Positions 50,002 to 59,300 of a stretch of 64,000 nt of DNA are shown one piece after another; positions within the stretch are counted from its first letter, which is position 1; each line of letters starts with the position of its first letter. The DNA is from RH-AL1 sp965198715. Lineage in GTDB: Bacteria; Pseudomonadota; Alphaproteobacteria; Rhizobiales; Beijerinckiaceae. The notes under the pieces are model-generated. The model saw nothing but the letters and a program-made list of their open reading frames with translations. It was not told the origin of the DNA and did no database searches. The translations under genes were made by a program, and so were the position numbers. The stretch spans positions 434,001-498,000 of the forward strand of contig CBDAPV010000002.1 of assembly GCA_965198715.1 (NCBI GenBank), in the 5' to 3' direction.

Positions 50002-51546
50002 TCAGACCAGCCCGAGCTTCTGCGCCAGCCCGATGCGCTGCAGCTTGCCGGTCGCGCCCTTGGGGATCTCGTCCATGAAGAGGATCTTCGCCGGCACCTT
50101 GAACTTGGCAAGGTGGATGCCGGCGTGATCGCGAATCGAGGCTTCGTCCGCCGTCGCGCCTTCGCGCAGCACGACCACGGCGGCGACGTCCTCGCCGAGG
50201 CGATCATGCGGCATGGCGAAGGTCACGCACTGGCGCACCGCCGGATGGTCCATAAGCACTTCGTCGACCTCGCGCGGTGAGATCTTCTCGCCGCCACGGT
50301 TGATGATCTCCTTGAGGCGGCCGGTCAGCGACAGGTAGCCTTCCGGCGTCAGCGTGCCCTGGTCGCCGGTGCGGAACCAGCCATGCTTGGTGAAAGCCTC
50401 GGCATTGGCCTTCTCGTTGTTTTCGTAGCCGGCCATGACGTTGTCGCCGCGGATCACGATCTCGCCTTGAGCGCCGGACGGCAGCGGCTCGCCGTCGTCG
50501 TCGACGATGGCGATCTCCGGCCCGGCGGCGAGGCCGACCGAGCCGGCATAGTGCGGCTTGGGCGGCAGCGGGTTCGAGGCCATCTGGTGCGCCGCCTCGG
50601 TCATGCCGTAGGCCTCCAGGACCGGCGCGCCCCAGGTCTCCTCCATCTCCTTCATGACCTGCGGCGGCAGTGAGGAGGAGGACGAGCGGACGAAGCGCAA
50701 CCTGTTGCCTTTCACCACCTCGGGAAAGTCCTTGGCTTTGCCCAGGATGTCCTGATGCATGGTGGGCACCGCCGTGTACCAGGTCGGGTCGGCCTCCTTC
50801 ATCCATCCGAAGAACTTGGAGGCGCTGTAGCCGGGCGTGCAGCAGACGTGGCCGCCGGCCGAGAGCGGCGCCAGCGTACCGGCGATGAGCCCATGGATGT
50901 GGAACAGCGGCATGATGTTGAGCGCGCGGTCCTCGGGGGTGAAAGCCAGCGTCTCGCGGATGTTGCGTGCCGAAGCGCAGACGTTGAACTGCTTCAGCGG
51001 TACGATCTTGGGCCGCGAGGTGGTTCCCGAGGTATGCAGCACCAACGCGACGTCGTCGGGGTGGGCCATGCCGGCTGCGGTTGCTGCGGCGCCATCAGCC
51101 GGGAAGGCGAGGGTGAAGCTTCCGGCGCCTTCGGCCGGTGTGGCGTGCAGGTGGGCGATCGCCACGCCGAGCTTCTCGGCGATGCCGACCGCCGGCGAGG
51201 TCGATCCCTCCGCCACGATCAGCAGCTTGGCCTTGAGGTCGAGCATGTAGAACTCGAACTCGTCGGCCTTGTAGGTCGGGTTGAGCGGCGCCGCCGTGCT
51301 GCCGGCCGCGACGGCGATGAAGGCCGCCGCCATCTCCGGCCCGTTGGGCAGCACGATCGCGATGCGGTCGCCGCGGCCGAGACCGTGAGCGTTGAGGTCC
51401 ACCACCGTGCGCTTCACCAGCGCGCGCAACGCCTTAAAGGTGAGCGGCGTGCCGCCGGGTGACGAGAGCGCGGTGGCATCGTCCGCGCCGGCCTGGATCA
51501 GGTCGTGGAGGGTCTTAGCGGCTTGGGCCACGGGAAGGTCCTTCAT
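50002..51546 (-). CDS. Acyl-CoA synthetase, likely oxalyl-CoA synthetase (AAE3-like)
   Basis: A 514-residue AMP-forming ligase. The ATP-binding motif HTSGTTSRPK is at 171-180; MPLFHIHGLIAGTLAPLSAG, TWYTAVPTMHQDIL and YGMTEAAHQM follow; the C-terminal domain has GWFRTGDQGTLTPEGYLSLT, GRLKEIINRGGEKISP and the catalytic Lys in IPKGATGKLQRI. The PLFHxHGL and TWYTAVPTxHQ signatures are those of plant/fungal AAE3/Pcs60 oxalate-CoA ligases and their bacterial relatives. The upstream gene is PanE-like; in Methylobacterium extorquens a PanE2 protein is an oxalyl-CoA reductase, so the pair may convert oxalate to glyoxylate via oxalyl-CoA. A general acyl-CoA ligase is the alternative. Confidence 0.8.
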   Translation of the reverse strand: MKDLPVAQAAKTLHDLIQAGADDATALSSPGGTPLTFKALRALVKRTVVDLNAHGLGRGDRIAIVLPNGPEMAAAFIAVAAGSTAAPLNPTYKADEFEFYMLDLKAKLLIVAEGSTSPAVGIAEKLGVAIAHLHATPAEGAGSFTLAFPADGAAATAAGMAHPDDVALVLHTSGTTSRPKIVPLKQFNVCASARNIRETLAFTPEDRALNIMPLFHIHGLIAGTLAPLSAGGHVCCTPGYSASKFFGWMKEADPTWYTAVPTMHQDILGKAKDFPEVVKGNRLRFVRSSSSSLPPQVMKEMEETWGAPVLEAYGMTEAAHQMASNPLPPKPHYAGSVGLAAGPEIAIVDDDGEPLPSGAQGEIVIRGDNVMAGYENNEKANAEAFTKHGWFRTGDQGTLTPEGYLSLTGRLKEIINRGGEKISPREVDEVLMDHPAVRQCVTFAMPHDRLGEDVAAVVVLREGATADEASIRDHAGIHLAKFKVPAKILFMDEIPKGATGKLQRIGLAQKLGLV

Positions 51547-51673
51547 TGTCCACGGGAAACAGGAACGTCATTCCGGGGCGGCGCAGCCGAACCCGGAACC
51601 GGTAAGCTTTACCAAGATCGGCCGAACTCACCGGTTTTGGATCAATACTTGGCTTCGGATCGAGGTCGGTCGG

Positions 51674-52687
51674 TCACGCCGCGTCTTGGATGGCGAGGCG
51701 ACCCTTGGTGGTCTCCAGGCTCTTCGCGAGGAGCTGCATCAGCGCGTAGACGGTGTCGATGTGCGGCGTCGGCGTGCGGGTGAGGCGGCCGAGTTCGATC
51801 ACCGAGCCGACCAGCGCCTCCAGTTCGATCGGCCGGCCGGCCTCGACGTCCTGCAGCATCGAAGTCTTGTGCGCCCCCACCTTCTCGGCGCCGGCGATCC
51901 GCTTGTCGATCCCCACGCGGAAGGTGATGCCGAGCTTGCCGGCGATGTCCTGCGCCTCGCTCATCATGTCGTGAGCGAGCTGGCGCGTGTCGGAAAAGCG
52001 GCAGATGTCTTCCAGCGTCGCGTGAGTGAGCGCTGAGATCGGGTTGAACGACAGGTTGCCCCACAGCTTCAGCCAGATCTCGGCGCGGATGTCCGGGATG
52101 ACGGGCGCCTTGAAGCCCGCCTTGACGAGCTTGGCGGCGAGCGCCTCGACGCGCGGGCTGATCGTGCCGTTGGGCTCGCCCAGAGTGAAACGGCTGCCCT
52201 CGATCACCTTGACGGTGCCCGGCTCGGTCAGAACGGCTGCGGGAAACACCACCGAGCCGATCACGTGGCGCGGATCGATGTGCCGGGCGATGAGCCCGCC
52301 GGGATCGGCCGCGGCGACGTGGGTGCCTCTGTGTGGGCCGTCGTAGGCGCCAAGGAAGTACCACCAAGGGATTCCGTTCTGCATTGTGACCACGGCCGTG
52401 TCGGGACCGATCAGGTGCTTCAGGTCGTCGGCGATTGCCCCGACCTGATGCGCCTTCACCGTCAGCAGCACCACGTCGTGAACGCCGGCCTCCTGCATCG
52501 ACTGCGTCGCGCGAATGTCGGCGGCGTGGACTTCCGTGCCATCCTCCTCGATCAGCCGCATGCCGTCGGCCTTGATCGCCGCGAGATTGGCGCCGCGCGC
52601 GATGAAGGTCACTGGCTCGCCCGCGGCCGCCAGCCTGACACCCAGGAACCCGCCGATGGCGCCCGTTCCGACGATCGCGATGCTCAT
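51674..52687 (-). CDS. Ketopantoate reductase family protein (PanE2-like, possible oxalyl-CoA reductase)
   Basis: A 337-residue NADP-dependent reductase. N-terminal Rossmann motif IAIVGTGAIGGFLGVRLAAA; VHDVVLLTVKAHQVGAIADD; VTMQNGIPWWYFLGAYDGPH; and the C-terminal domain IRAEIWLKLWGNLSFNPISA with the conserved Lys and Asn. The NGIPWW variant and the adjacent ligase gene point to the PanE2 branch rather than pantothenate synthesis. The ATG at 52687 has AAGGGCGGG just upstream. Ends 127 bp before the ligase gene, probably in one operon. Confidence 0.8.
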   Translation of the reverse strand: MSIAIVGTGAIGGFLGVRLAAAGEPVTFIARGANLAAIKADGMRLIEEDGTEVHAADIRATQSMQEAGVHDVVLLTVKAHQVGAIADDLKHLIGPDTAVVTMQNGIPWWYFLGAYDGPHRGTHVAAADPGGLIARHIDPRHVIGSVVFPAAVLTEPGTVKVIEGSRFTLGEPNGTISPRVEALAAKLVKAGFKAPVIPDIRAEIWLKLWGNLSFNPISALTHATLEDICRFSDTRQLAHDMMSEAQDIAGKLGITFRVGIDKRIAGAEKVGAHKTSMLQDVEAGRPIELEALVGSVIELGRLTRTPTPHIDTVYALMQLLAKSLETTKGRLAIQDAA

Positions 52688-52886
52688 CCCGCCCTTCCGG
52701 CTTGTTGTGATCGACCGCTTAGCGGAGCGGAACGCGCCCGTCACCCGGTTTCACAACACATTCGCCGCAGGCCACCAAGACCCGGTCGTAAGCAAATCGC
52801 AACGTGGCTCTGTCTTTTCTCAAGCGGGACCATGAAGGTGCCGCAACGCTCGCCGTGCCTAGAATGGCCACCGGCGGCACCAGCAG

Positions 52887-54797
52887 TTGCGTGTGCTCGG
52901 CTTGCGTACCCAATTCCAATCCTTCGGTCATGGCATCCGCCTTCTCGCCGCCGGATTTCTCGTGGTTTCAGCGGAGCAGGCGGCCGGCGACCCGGTCGTC
53001 TCACCTGTGCTGCGCATGTCGCTCTACGCGGGCGACGGCCCGGAACTGCCGACGGTGGTCGCGGCGCCGGTCGCCTCGTCCGGTATGTCGTTCGGCACTC
53101 TCGCCAGCGCCCTCTTCGCAGTGCTCGTCGTCGTCGCGGCGATCTTGATGCTCCTGCGCCTGCGTCGCGCGCTCGCCGCAGCCGAAGCACGCTGCGAACA
53201 GCTGGCGACAAAGGGCGGTGACGTGTCGCTAACTCTACGCGGCGAAACGTGCGAACCCTCGCCCTCTCTCGTCGACTTCCAGGCCGCGGAGGACGCCGAC
53301 GGCGCCGTTGCCGCTGCCAGGCGCGCCAAGGAGGACTTTCTCTCCTCTATGAGCCACGAAATCCGCACGCCGCTGAACGCGATCATCGGCTTCGCCGACC
53401 TCATCGGCATCGACCCGGGTCTGAGTCCGGCGGCGCGCCGGCACGCCGAGTGGATCAAGGCCGGGGGAGCCGCAGTGCTAGCGATGGTCAACGATATTCT
53501 CGACTTCTCGCAGTTGGAGGCGGGTGCGCTGCGGCTCGACCCGCATCACTTCGTCCTGCCGCGGCTCGTCGAGGAATGCGTCGCGCTGGTCGACAAGGCG
53601 GCGTGTGCCCGCAACCTGACCCTGCACGTTGCCATCGACAACGTCGTGCCCGCCGGGGTCCTCGGCGATGCGATGCGGCTTCGGCAGATCTTGCTCAACC
53701 TCCTCAACAACGCGGTCAAGTTCACGCCCGCCGGTTCGGTGACGTTGCGGGTCCGCTGCGGAGGTGCCCCTAGCCGGATCTTGTTTGAGATTGAGGACAC
53801 GGGCATCGGCATCGATGCGGCGGACATGCCGCTTGTCTTCGAACGCTTCCGCCAGGTCGACGGAACCATTCGGCGAACCTACGGCGGCAGCGGCCTCGGT
53901 CTCGCCATCTCGAAGACGCTTGCGGAGGCCATGGGCGGAGCCATCGGAGTCCTCAGCGAGCCCGGCCTCGGCTCGACCTTCTGGCTCTCGCTCGACCTGC
54001 CGGCGACGCGAGAGACGCTGGAGCCGGCGAAGTGGAGCAGGCCCGCCAATCAGGCGCGTCCGCTTCATGTCCTCCTCGCCGAGGACGTGCGCCTCAACCA
54101 GGAATTGGTGATCGCCGTGCTGGAAGCGCTGGGCCATAGCGTCGATATCGTCGGCGACGGCGCCGAAGCGATCATGGCAGTCGACCATGGCCGTTACGAT
54201 CTGGTGCTCATGGACCTGCAGATGCCGTACGTCGATGGCGTGACCGCGACGCGCGCCATTCGTCGCCTGCCTCATGCCGGCCGGCTCGTCCCGATCGTGG
54301 CCGTGTCGGCAAACGTGCTGCCGGCGCAGGTCGAGGCGGCGCTAGCGGCAGGTATGGATGATTTCCTTGCCAAGCCGCTGACTCTGGAACCGATCGGGGC
54401 GCTGATGGATCTCGTCGGCCGCGGCGACCTGCGCACCAGGTCCGATCATGCTGTTCACGATGCCGATGCCCTCGCTAAACTGACCGCCATCGTCGGCGAG
54501 GCCAAGGTGCGCTCGATGCTTGCCACGCTCGAGACGTCGTTGTTGTCGCGCTTCGAGCGGCCGCTCGCGCCCGAGACCGTGCCGGCCTTGAAGGCGGAGG
54601 CGCACGCCGCCATTTCCGGCAGCGCAATGCTCGGCTTCAAGCCTTTCGCCGCTCTCTGCCGCCGCTTCATCGAGGCCGAGCTCGAGGCCGATCTCGAACG
54701 CTTGCAGGCGGAGATGCTGCGCGAGCTCGTTCGCGTGGTCCGGCTCGCCAGAACCATAGCCCGCGGGGGCGACGTGTCGGCGCTACGTGCCGCCTGA
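52887..54797 (+). CDS. Membrane hybrid histidine kinase with receiver and HPt-like end
   Basis: A 636-residue two-component protein. A possible signal or anchor (about 15-33) and a membrane helix (about 70-91) flank a short periplasmic loop, so there is almost no sensor domain. Then a coiled segment, the kinase H-box MSHEIRTPLNAIIGF (His157), N-box NLLNNAVKFTP (about 271), G1 DTGIGI (304) and G2 GGSGLGLAI (333). The receiver has ED at 399-400, Asp443 in LVLMDLQMPYVDG and Lys497. The C-terminal helical end has EAHAAISGSAMLGF with His573, like an HPt domain. No partner regulator is adjacent. The start is uncertain: GTG 52887 is assumed. Confidence 0.85.
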   Translation: MRVLGLRTQFQSFGHGIRLLAAGFLVVSAEQAAGDPVVSPVLRMSLYAGDGPELPTVVAAPVASSGMSFGTLASALFAVLVVVAAILMLLRLRRALAAAEARCEQLATKGGDVSLTLRGETCEPSPSLVDFQAAEDADGAVAAARRAKEDFLSSMSHEIRTPLNAIIGFADLIGIDPGLSPAARRHAEWIKAGGAAVLAMVNDILDFSQLEAGALRLDPHHFVLPRLVEECVALVDKAACARNLTLHVAIDNVVPAGVLGDAMRLRQILLNLLNNAVKFTPAGSVTLRVRCGGAPSRILFEIEDTGIGIDAADMPLVFERFRQVDGTIRRTYGGSGLGLAISKTLAEAMGGAIGVLSEPGLGSTFWLSLDLPATRETLEPAKWSRPANQARPLHVLLAEDVRLNQELVIAVLEALGHSVDIVGDGAEAIMAVDHGRYDLVLMDLQMPYVDGVTATRAIRRLPHAGRLVPIVAVSANVLPAQVEAALAAGMDDFLAKPLTLEPIGALMDLVGRGDLRTRSDHAVHDADALAKLTAIVGEAKVRSMLATLETSLLSRFERPLAPETVPALKAEAHAAISGSAMLGFKPFAALCRRFIEAELEADLERLQAEMLRELVRVVRLARTIARGGDVSALRAA

Positions 54798-54812
54798 GCC
54801 TGTCCGGAAGCG

Positions 54813-55448
54813 TTGCGAGCGCCGACGATGCCGAGTGGCACTGTCGCTGGAACCGCTGTTGTCAACCGGCTCGTCGGGCACCTTGTTGAACCGAGCGCCC
54901 TTGCTGGGCGCGATGTGATGGGCATGGATCATGCCGGCGAGGTCGTCGGTCGCTCGGCCTCAATGATGACCAGCTATCACAACCTTTCGGAGAAAACCCG
55001 CGAGGCCGAGTGGTTCAGCCCGGACGGGCAGCGTTTCATCCGCACCGGAGATATCGGACGTTTCGACGCCGACGGCTTTCTAATGTTAGTCGACCGCCGC
55101 AAGGACATGATCATCTCGGGCGGCTTCAACATCTATCCCAGCGACATCGAGGCGGTGTTGGCTCAGCATCCCGCCGTCGAGGAGAGCGCCTTTTTCGGCG
55201 TGCCGAATGAGCGCTGGGGCGAGACGCCGGTCGCGGCCGTCGCGCCCCGGTTCGGTGCGGCGAGCACGGCCGAGGACATCCTAGCCTTCGCCAACGGGCG
55301 ACTCGGCAAGACGCAGCCGCCTCGCGGATCTGTACCTAGCTGCGTCGCTGCCGCGCAACGCGATTGGCAGATCCTCAAGCGCGACTTACGGCTTACCTAC
55401 CCCAGCAAGGGAGGCGACAGTCGACATGACGACTACCGAGATCGATAG
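54813..55448 (+). pseudogene. C-terminal fragment of an AMP-binding acyl-CoA ligase
   Basis: Only the last third of an acyl-CoA synthetase is present. From about 54912: EVVGRSASMMTSYHNLSEKT, FIRTGDIGRFDADGFLMLVD, RRKDMIISGGFNIYPSDIEA and HPAVEESAFFGVPNERWGET. Near the end the frame is shifted by one extra base at about 55316 and restored by one missing base at about 55369; the other frame between them reads RLADLYLAASLPRNAIG, the normal family end. The N-terminal ATP-binding part is absent. It lies just downstream of the histidine kinase and upstream of a tRNA gene. It is almost certainly non-functional. Confidence 0.8.
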
Positions 55449-55490
55449 CAGCCGGGACGAACCCATATCGGAGATGGATATAAGTTTATG

Positions 55491-55567
55491 TGGTCGGAGT
55501 GAGAGGATTCGAACCTCCGACCCCCTCGTCCCGAACGAGGTGCGCTACCAGACTGCGCTACACTCCG
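55491..55567 (-). tRNA. tRNA-Pro (anticodon CGG)
   Basis: A 77-base tRNA including an encoded CCA. On the minus strand it reads CGGAGTG acceptor, TAGCGCAG D arm start, GGTAGCGC, anticodon stem CCTCG / CGAGG with loop TTCGGGA (anticodon CGG), GGAGG TTCGAAT CCTCT T arm, CACTCCG, discriminator A, CCA. All four stems pair. It closely resembles bacterial tRNA-Pro(CGG). Confidence 0.97.
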
Positions 55568-55649
55568 ACACGACGCTCCTCGGCGGAAGCGACGAGCGCT
55601 TATAGCTAGCACTGGCCCGGCTGACAACCGTAACGATGGTGAGACTGCT

Positions 55650-56072
55650 TCATGCCACGCTCTCGCACATGTGCCGGTGGGCATCTTTCAGCTCGGCGAT
55701 AGCGATACAAAGTTCATCGCGCTGGCGTTCGAGATGCGCAATCTGTGCCGCCACCTGTTCGCTGTTAAGACTCACGACAAGATCGGTGGACCCGCTCTCC
55801 TGTGCTACGGTCGTGCGCGACGCGATGAGGCTATGGATCTCGGATAGCGAAAACCCGAGCCGCTTGCCCTTCAAGATCAACTCGAGGCGTACGCGGTCGT
55901 TCGCGGAGTAAAAGCGCGCGGTTCCCTGTCGACGAGGGAAAATCAGCCCCTTGTCCTCGTAGAAACGCAGCGTCCGGAGGCTGACACCGTAGCACGAAGC
56001 CATGTCGCTGATCGTGAGTTCGCAATCGGACGTGCGCTCGCCCAGGCTGCCGGCCATCTGTTCGTTTCTCAT
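55650..56072 (-). CDS. MerR-family transcriptional regulator
   Basis: A 140-residue regulator. The N-terminal winged helix is clear: LTISDMASCYGVSLRTLRFY, EDKGLIFPRRQGTARFYSAN, DRVRLELILKGKRLGFSLSE; a C-terminal coiled coil follows (SEQVAAQIAHLERQRDELCI). It has no conserved metal-binding Cys pattern at the C-terminus, apart from single Cys residues. The ATG at 56072 with GAAGG upstream is preferred; starts at 56093 or 56096 would add 7-8 residues. It is divergent from the PodJ-like gene and may control it from the dyads between them. Confidence 0.87.
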   Translation of the reverse strand: MRNEQMAGSLGERTSDCELTISDMASCYGVSLRTLRFYEDKGLIFPRRQGTARFYSANDRVRLELILKGKRLGFSLSEIHSLIASRTTVAQESGSTDLVVSLNSEQVAAQIAHLERQRDELCIAIAELKDAHRHMCESVA

Positions 56073-56107
56073 CGTGGCCTTCGCGAATCTCATCAAGCGA
56101 GACCTCG

Positions 56108-56155
56108 CAACAAATTATATGCCTGTTGTCAGATTGCACAACCGTCCCTGTTGTC
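56108..56155. promoter_or_regulatory. Dyad and direct repeats between merR and the PodJ-like gene
   Basis: CAACA (56108-56112) and TGTTG (56124-56128) form one interrupted dyad; GTTGT (56125-56129) and ACAAC (56138-56142) form another; CCTGTTGTC occurs twice (56122-56130 and 56147-56155). MerR proteins bind dyads of this general type, and the block is 36-83 bp upstream of the merR start. An operator for autoregulation is inferred only. Confidence 0.35.
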
Positions 56156-56311
56156 TGTTTCAAAATCGCTCAGGATTTAACTCCCTGTTTACTCCACCCG
56201 TGAAATGTTGACGCTCGTTAAGCGGATGGTTGCAAGCTTCCACCTTACGCAACGTGAGGCACAAGCCAGCTGCCAACTCGAAATGGGGCTATGCCTCGCG
56301 GGTGAAGGTCG

Positions 56312-59300
56312 ATGCACAAGGCGCAGCCCTGGAACATCAACGGCGTCGGCTTCGATGCACGCGAGGCGGCGCGCGAGGCTGCCCGCCGCCAGGGTAAATC
56401 TCTCGGCGAATGGCTCCACGGCGTGATCGCCGATCAGGCCGAGGACCATGGACTGGCGCCGCGCGCCATCGGTGGCCAGGAGCGGATTGACGCTGTAACG
56501 GCACGGCTGGAGCAGATGGGCGCACGGCCCGACATCGACCACGCTCGGCGCGATGCCCGCACCCGTCCCGACTCGAGAATGCGGTCGCAACGCGGTCCCA
56601 GCGAGCGCGCTTCCGATCAATTCGGCGACGGGGACGCGATCCTCTCGCGCGCATCGGGCGCATCCGATCGACGCGCTCAACGCGCTACTCCCCCTCGGGA
56701 CGAGGGCGACAACCTGCTGGAGAGCGCTGTCAGCGACATGGAGCGCCGCGCCGTTCGAACCGAGCGTCGAACGGACCAAGCGCTCGCCTCGATGGCGAAG
56801 CTGCTCGAGGAGACCGAGGCGCGGCGCGAGCAGGAGTACGGCGACGTCGTGGCTCTGACGCGCAAGCTCGGCAAGCTGGAAAACACTCTGGTTCAGCGTT
56901 TCGCCGCCGCGGCCGACAATCCGATCAAGGGTTCGCTGGCGCGGCTCGAGGCTAGGCTCGACGCCATCGGCAGACGTGGTGCTGCCGAGATTGCGGCGCA
57001 CCAGAGCGCCGTCTCGGAGAGGACTCCGGAAGCCATCGAGCCGATCCGCCGGCTCGAGGAGAAGCTGAACACGATCATCGAAGCGGTGCAACCGCGCGCA
57101 CCCGGGGGCTATCAAGCTTCGTCCGCCGCCATGGCCGCGGTCCAAGCCGCACCGTACGATCGAGCTTCACCGCACGACCAAGCCGTTCTGCTGGCCGGCC
57201 GCCGAAGCCTCGGCGATGCCATCGCCGACATTTCGCGCCGCCAGCGCGTGCTTGAGGAGCCAGCCAACGAGGATGGTCCCGCACCGCGCCAGTCCGTCGA
57301 CGTGCGGCGTCCAGATGCGACCGAGGCCATGGTGGCCTCGCTGCGCGGCGAGATGGCCAGTCTCGCCGCCACGGTCGACGATCTCCGCCGCGAGGCGCTC
57401 CTCGACCGACAGTTGCGCCCGGCCGCGCGCGACGGCGAGCTCGACGCCCTGCGCGCCGATCTCGGCGCAATCGCCCGCACGCTCGGCGGGCTGGCTCCGC
57501 GCGGATCCATCGACGCGCTCGAGACCGCGATCGCGACGCTCGCCGAAAGGATCGAGGTGTCGCGCGAGCACGGCATCCGCGAGAGCATCCTGCGGCCGGT
57601 CGAGGCCGCCGTCGGCGACCTGCGCCTCTCCCTGCATCGTCTCGATCCGCGCGAGACGATCGGCGGCCTGGAGGAGGAGCTGCGCCGCATCGGCGACAAG
57701 CTCGATGCTTCCGGCCACGACGGCGTCGGCATCGATCGGCTGCAGCAGCAGATGGAGGAGCTGCGCGAGACGGTGGTGACCATGGCCGCGCGGCCGCTGC
57801 CGATCGAGCGCATCGAGCATCAGGTCGCGGTCCTCGCCGAGCGTCTCGATCGCCGTCTCGATCAGCCTTTCGCCGGCCCCGATGTCCAAGCCGAGATCGC
57901 GGCGGCGACCGACGCCCTGCGCGCCATGATCGGCGGGGCGCCCGCCCACCTCGAAAAGATCGAGACGAGGCTCGACATGCTGGCCGGGCGCCTCGACCAG
58001 GCGCTCTCCGTCGACAGGCCCAGTCCCGTGAACGCCGATACGAGGCAGCTGGAGAATCTCGTCCGCGAGCTCGGCCTGCGCTTCGAGGCGGCACAGGCGC
58101 CAGGCGCAGATCAAGGCGCGCTCGATTCGCTGCAGCGGCAGGTCGAGCACCTGTCGGAACGCTTCGAGCGATCGGAGACGGGTCTATCGACGCTGCCGAC
58201 GCTTGCCACTTCCATGCGCGAGCTGTTCTCGCATCTCGAGGCGACCCGCGCGAGCGTCGAAACCTCCGCGGCGAAGGCGGCACGAGAAGTGCTCAAGATC
58301 GCTGCGGAAGAGGAGCTCCAGCATCGCGATAGGGTGCAAGCGCCAGCGTCTCGCGCCTTACAGGAGGAGGTCGAGGCGCGCACCAGCTCGACCCTGAACA
58401 CCGTACAGGACATGCTCGGCAAGGTGGTGGACCGCCTGTCGGTGATGGAGCACGAGATCTCCGACGTGCGACAGCGGCCCGTCTCGCCCGAGCTGGCCGT
58501 TCGCGGAGCGCCATCCCCGGCGCCGCATATGACGCGGTCGAAGGCGTCCATGACGCGTCCGGTCATCGGAGAGGCGTCGCGCGAGATCCGCCTCGGCGGC
58601 ATGGAGCCGCGATCGGGTTCGGCGCCGGCCAAACCGCCGCGCAGGGCGGAGGCCGCGATCGCCGACGTCGCCCGCCGTACCGACTTCATCGCTGCCGCCC
58701 GCCGCGCCGCCGCGACGGCGCAGGCCGAGGCTGCCGCCGTCCAGCACCAGATGCCGTCCGACAAGCTGGGGCGCGCCGGCCTGCTTGCCAGGTCGCGCGA
58801 CTATGTTGCCGCGCACAAGCGTCCGGTGCTGATGAGCGTCGCCGCGCTTATGATGGCGTTGGGCGTCATCACGCTCATGGATCGCATCGGAGGCTTCGGC
58901 GGCGGCGTGGAGCTCGCTTCCGCGCCCGCGAAATCAGTGCGGGCCGCCGCCCTCACGCCGGCCGCCCCGACGAAGATCGCGAGTGCGTCCGGGCTCGACG
59001 CAGGTGCGCTGTCGCCCAGCGCGCTGCCGAAGACGACGGCGCCGCTCGCCAATCCCATTCCCGGCAGCGATCCGATCCAGACCGGGTCGATCCCGAGCCT
59101 GCCGTCCTTTGCCGCCGGCGCCGCTCCGCCGCCACCGCAACGCCCGATGCTTCCGCCGGCGCTCGTCGCCGCTGCCGAGGGCGGCGACATCGCGGCCCAG
59201 TACGATCTCGCCAACCGCTATGCCGAGGGTCGCGTCGTACCCCGCGACGTGAAGCTCGCCGCGAACTTGTTCGAAAGGGCGGCGGACGCCGGTTCGGCAC

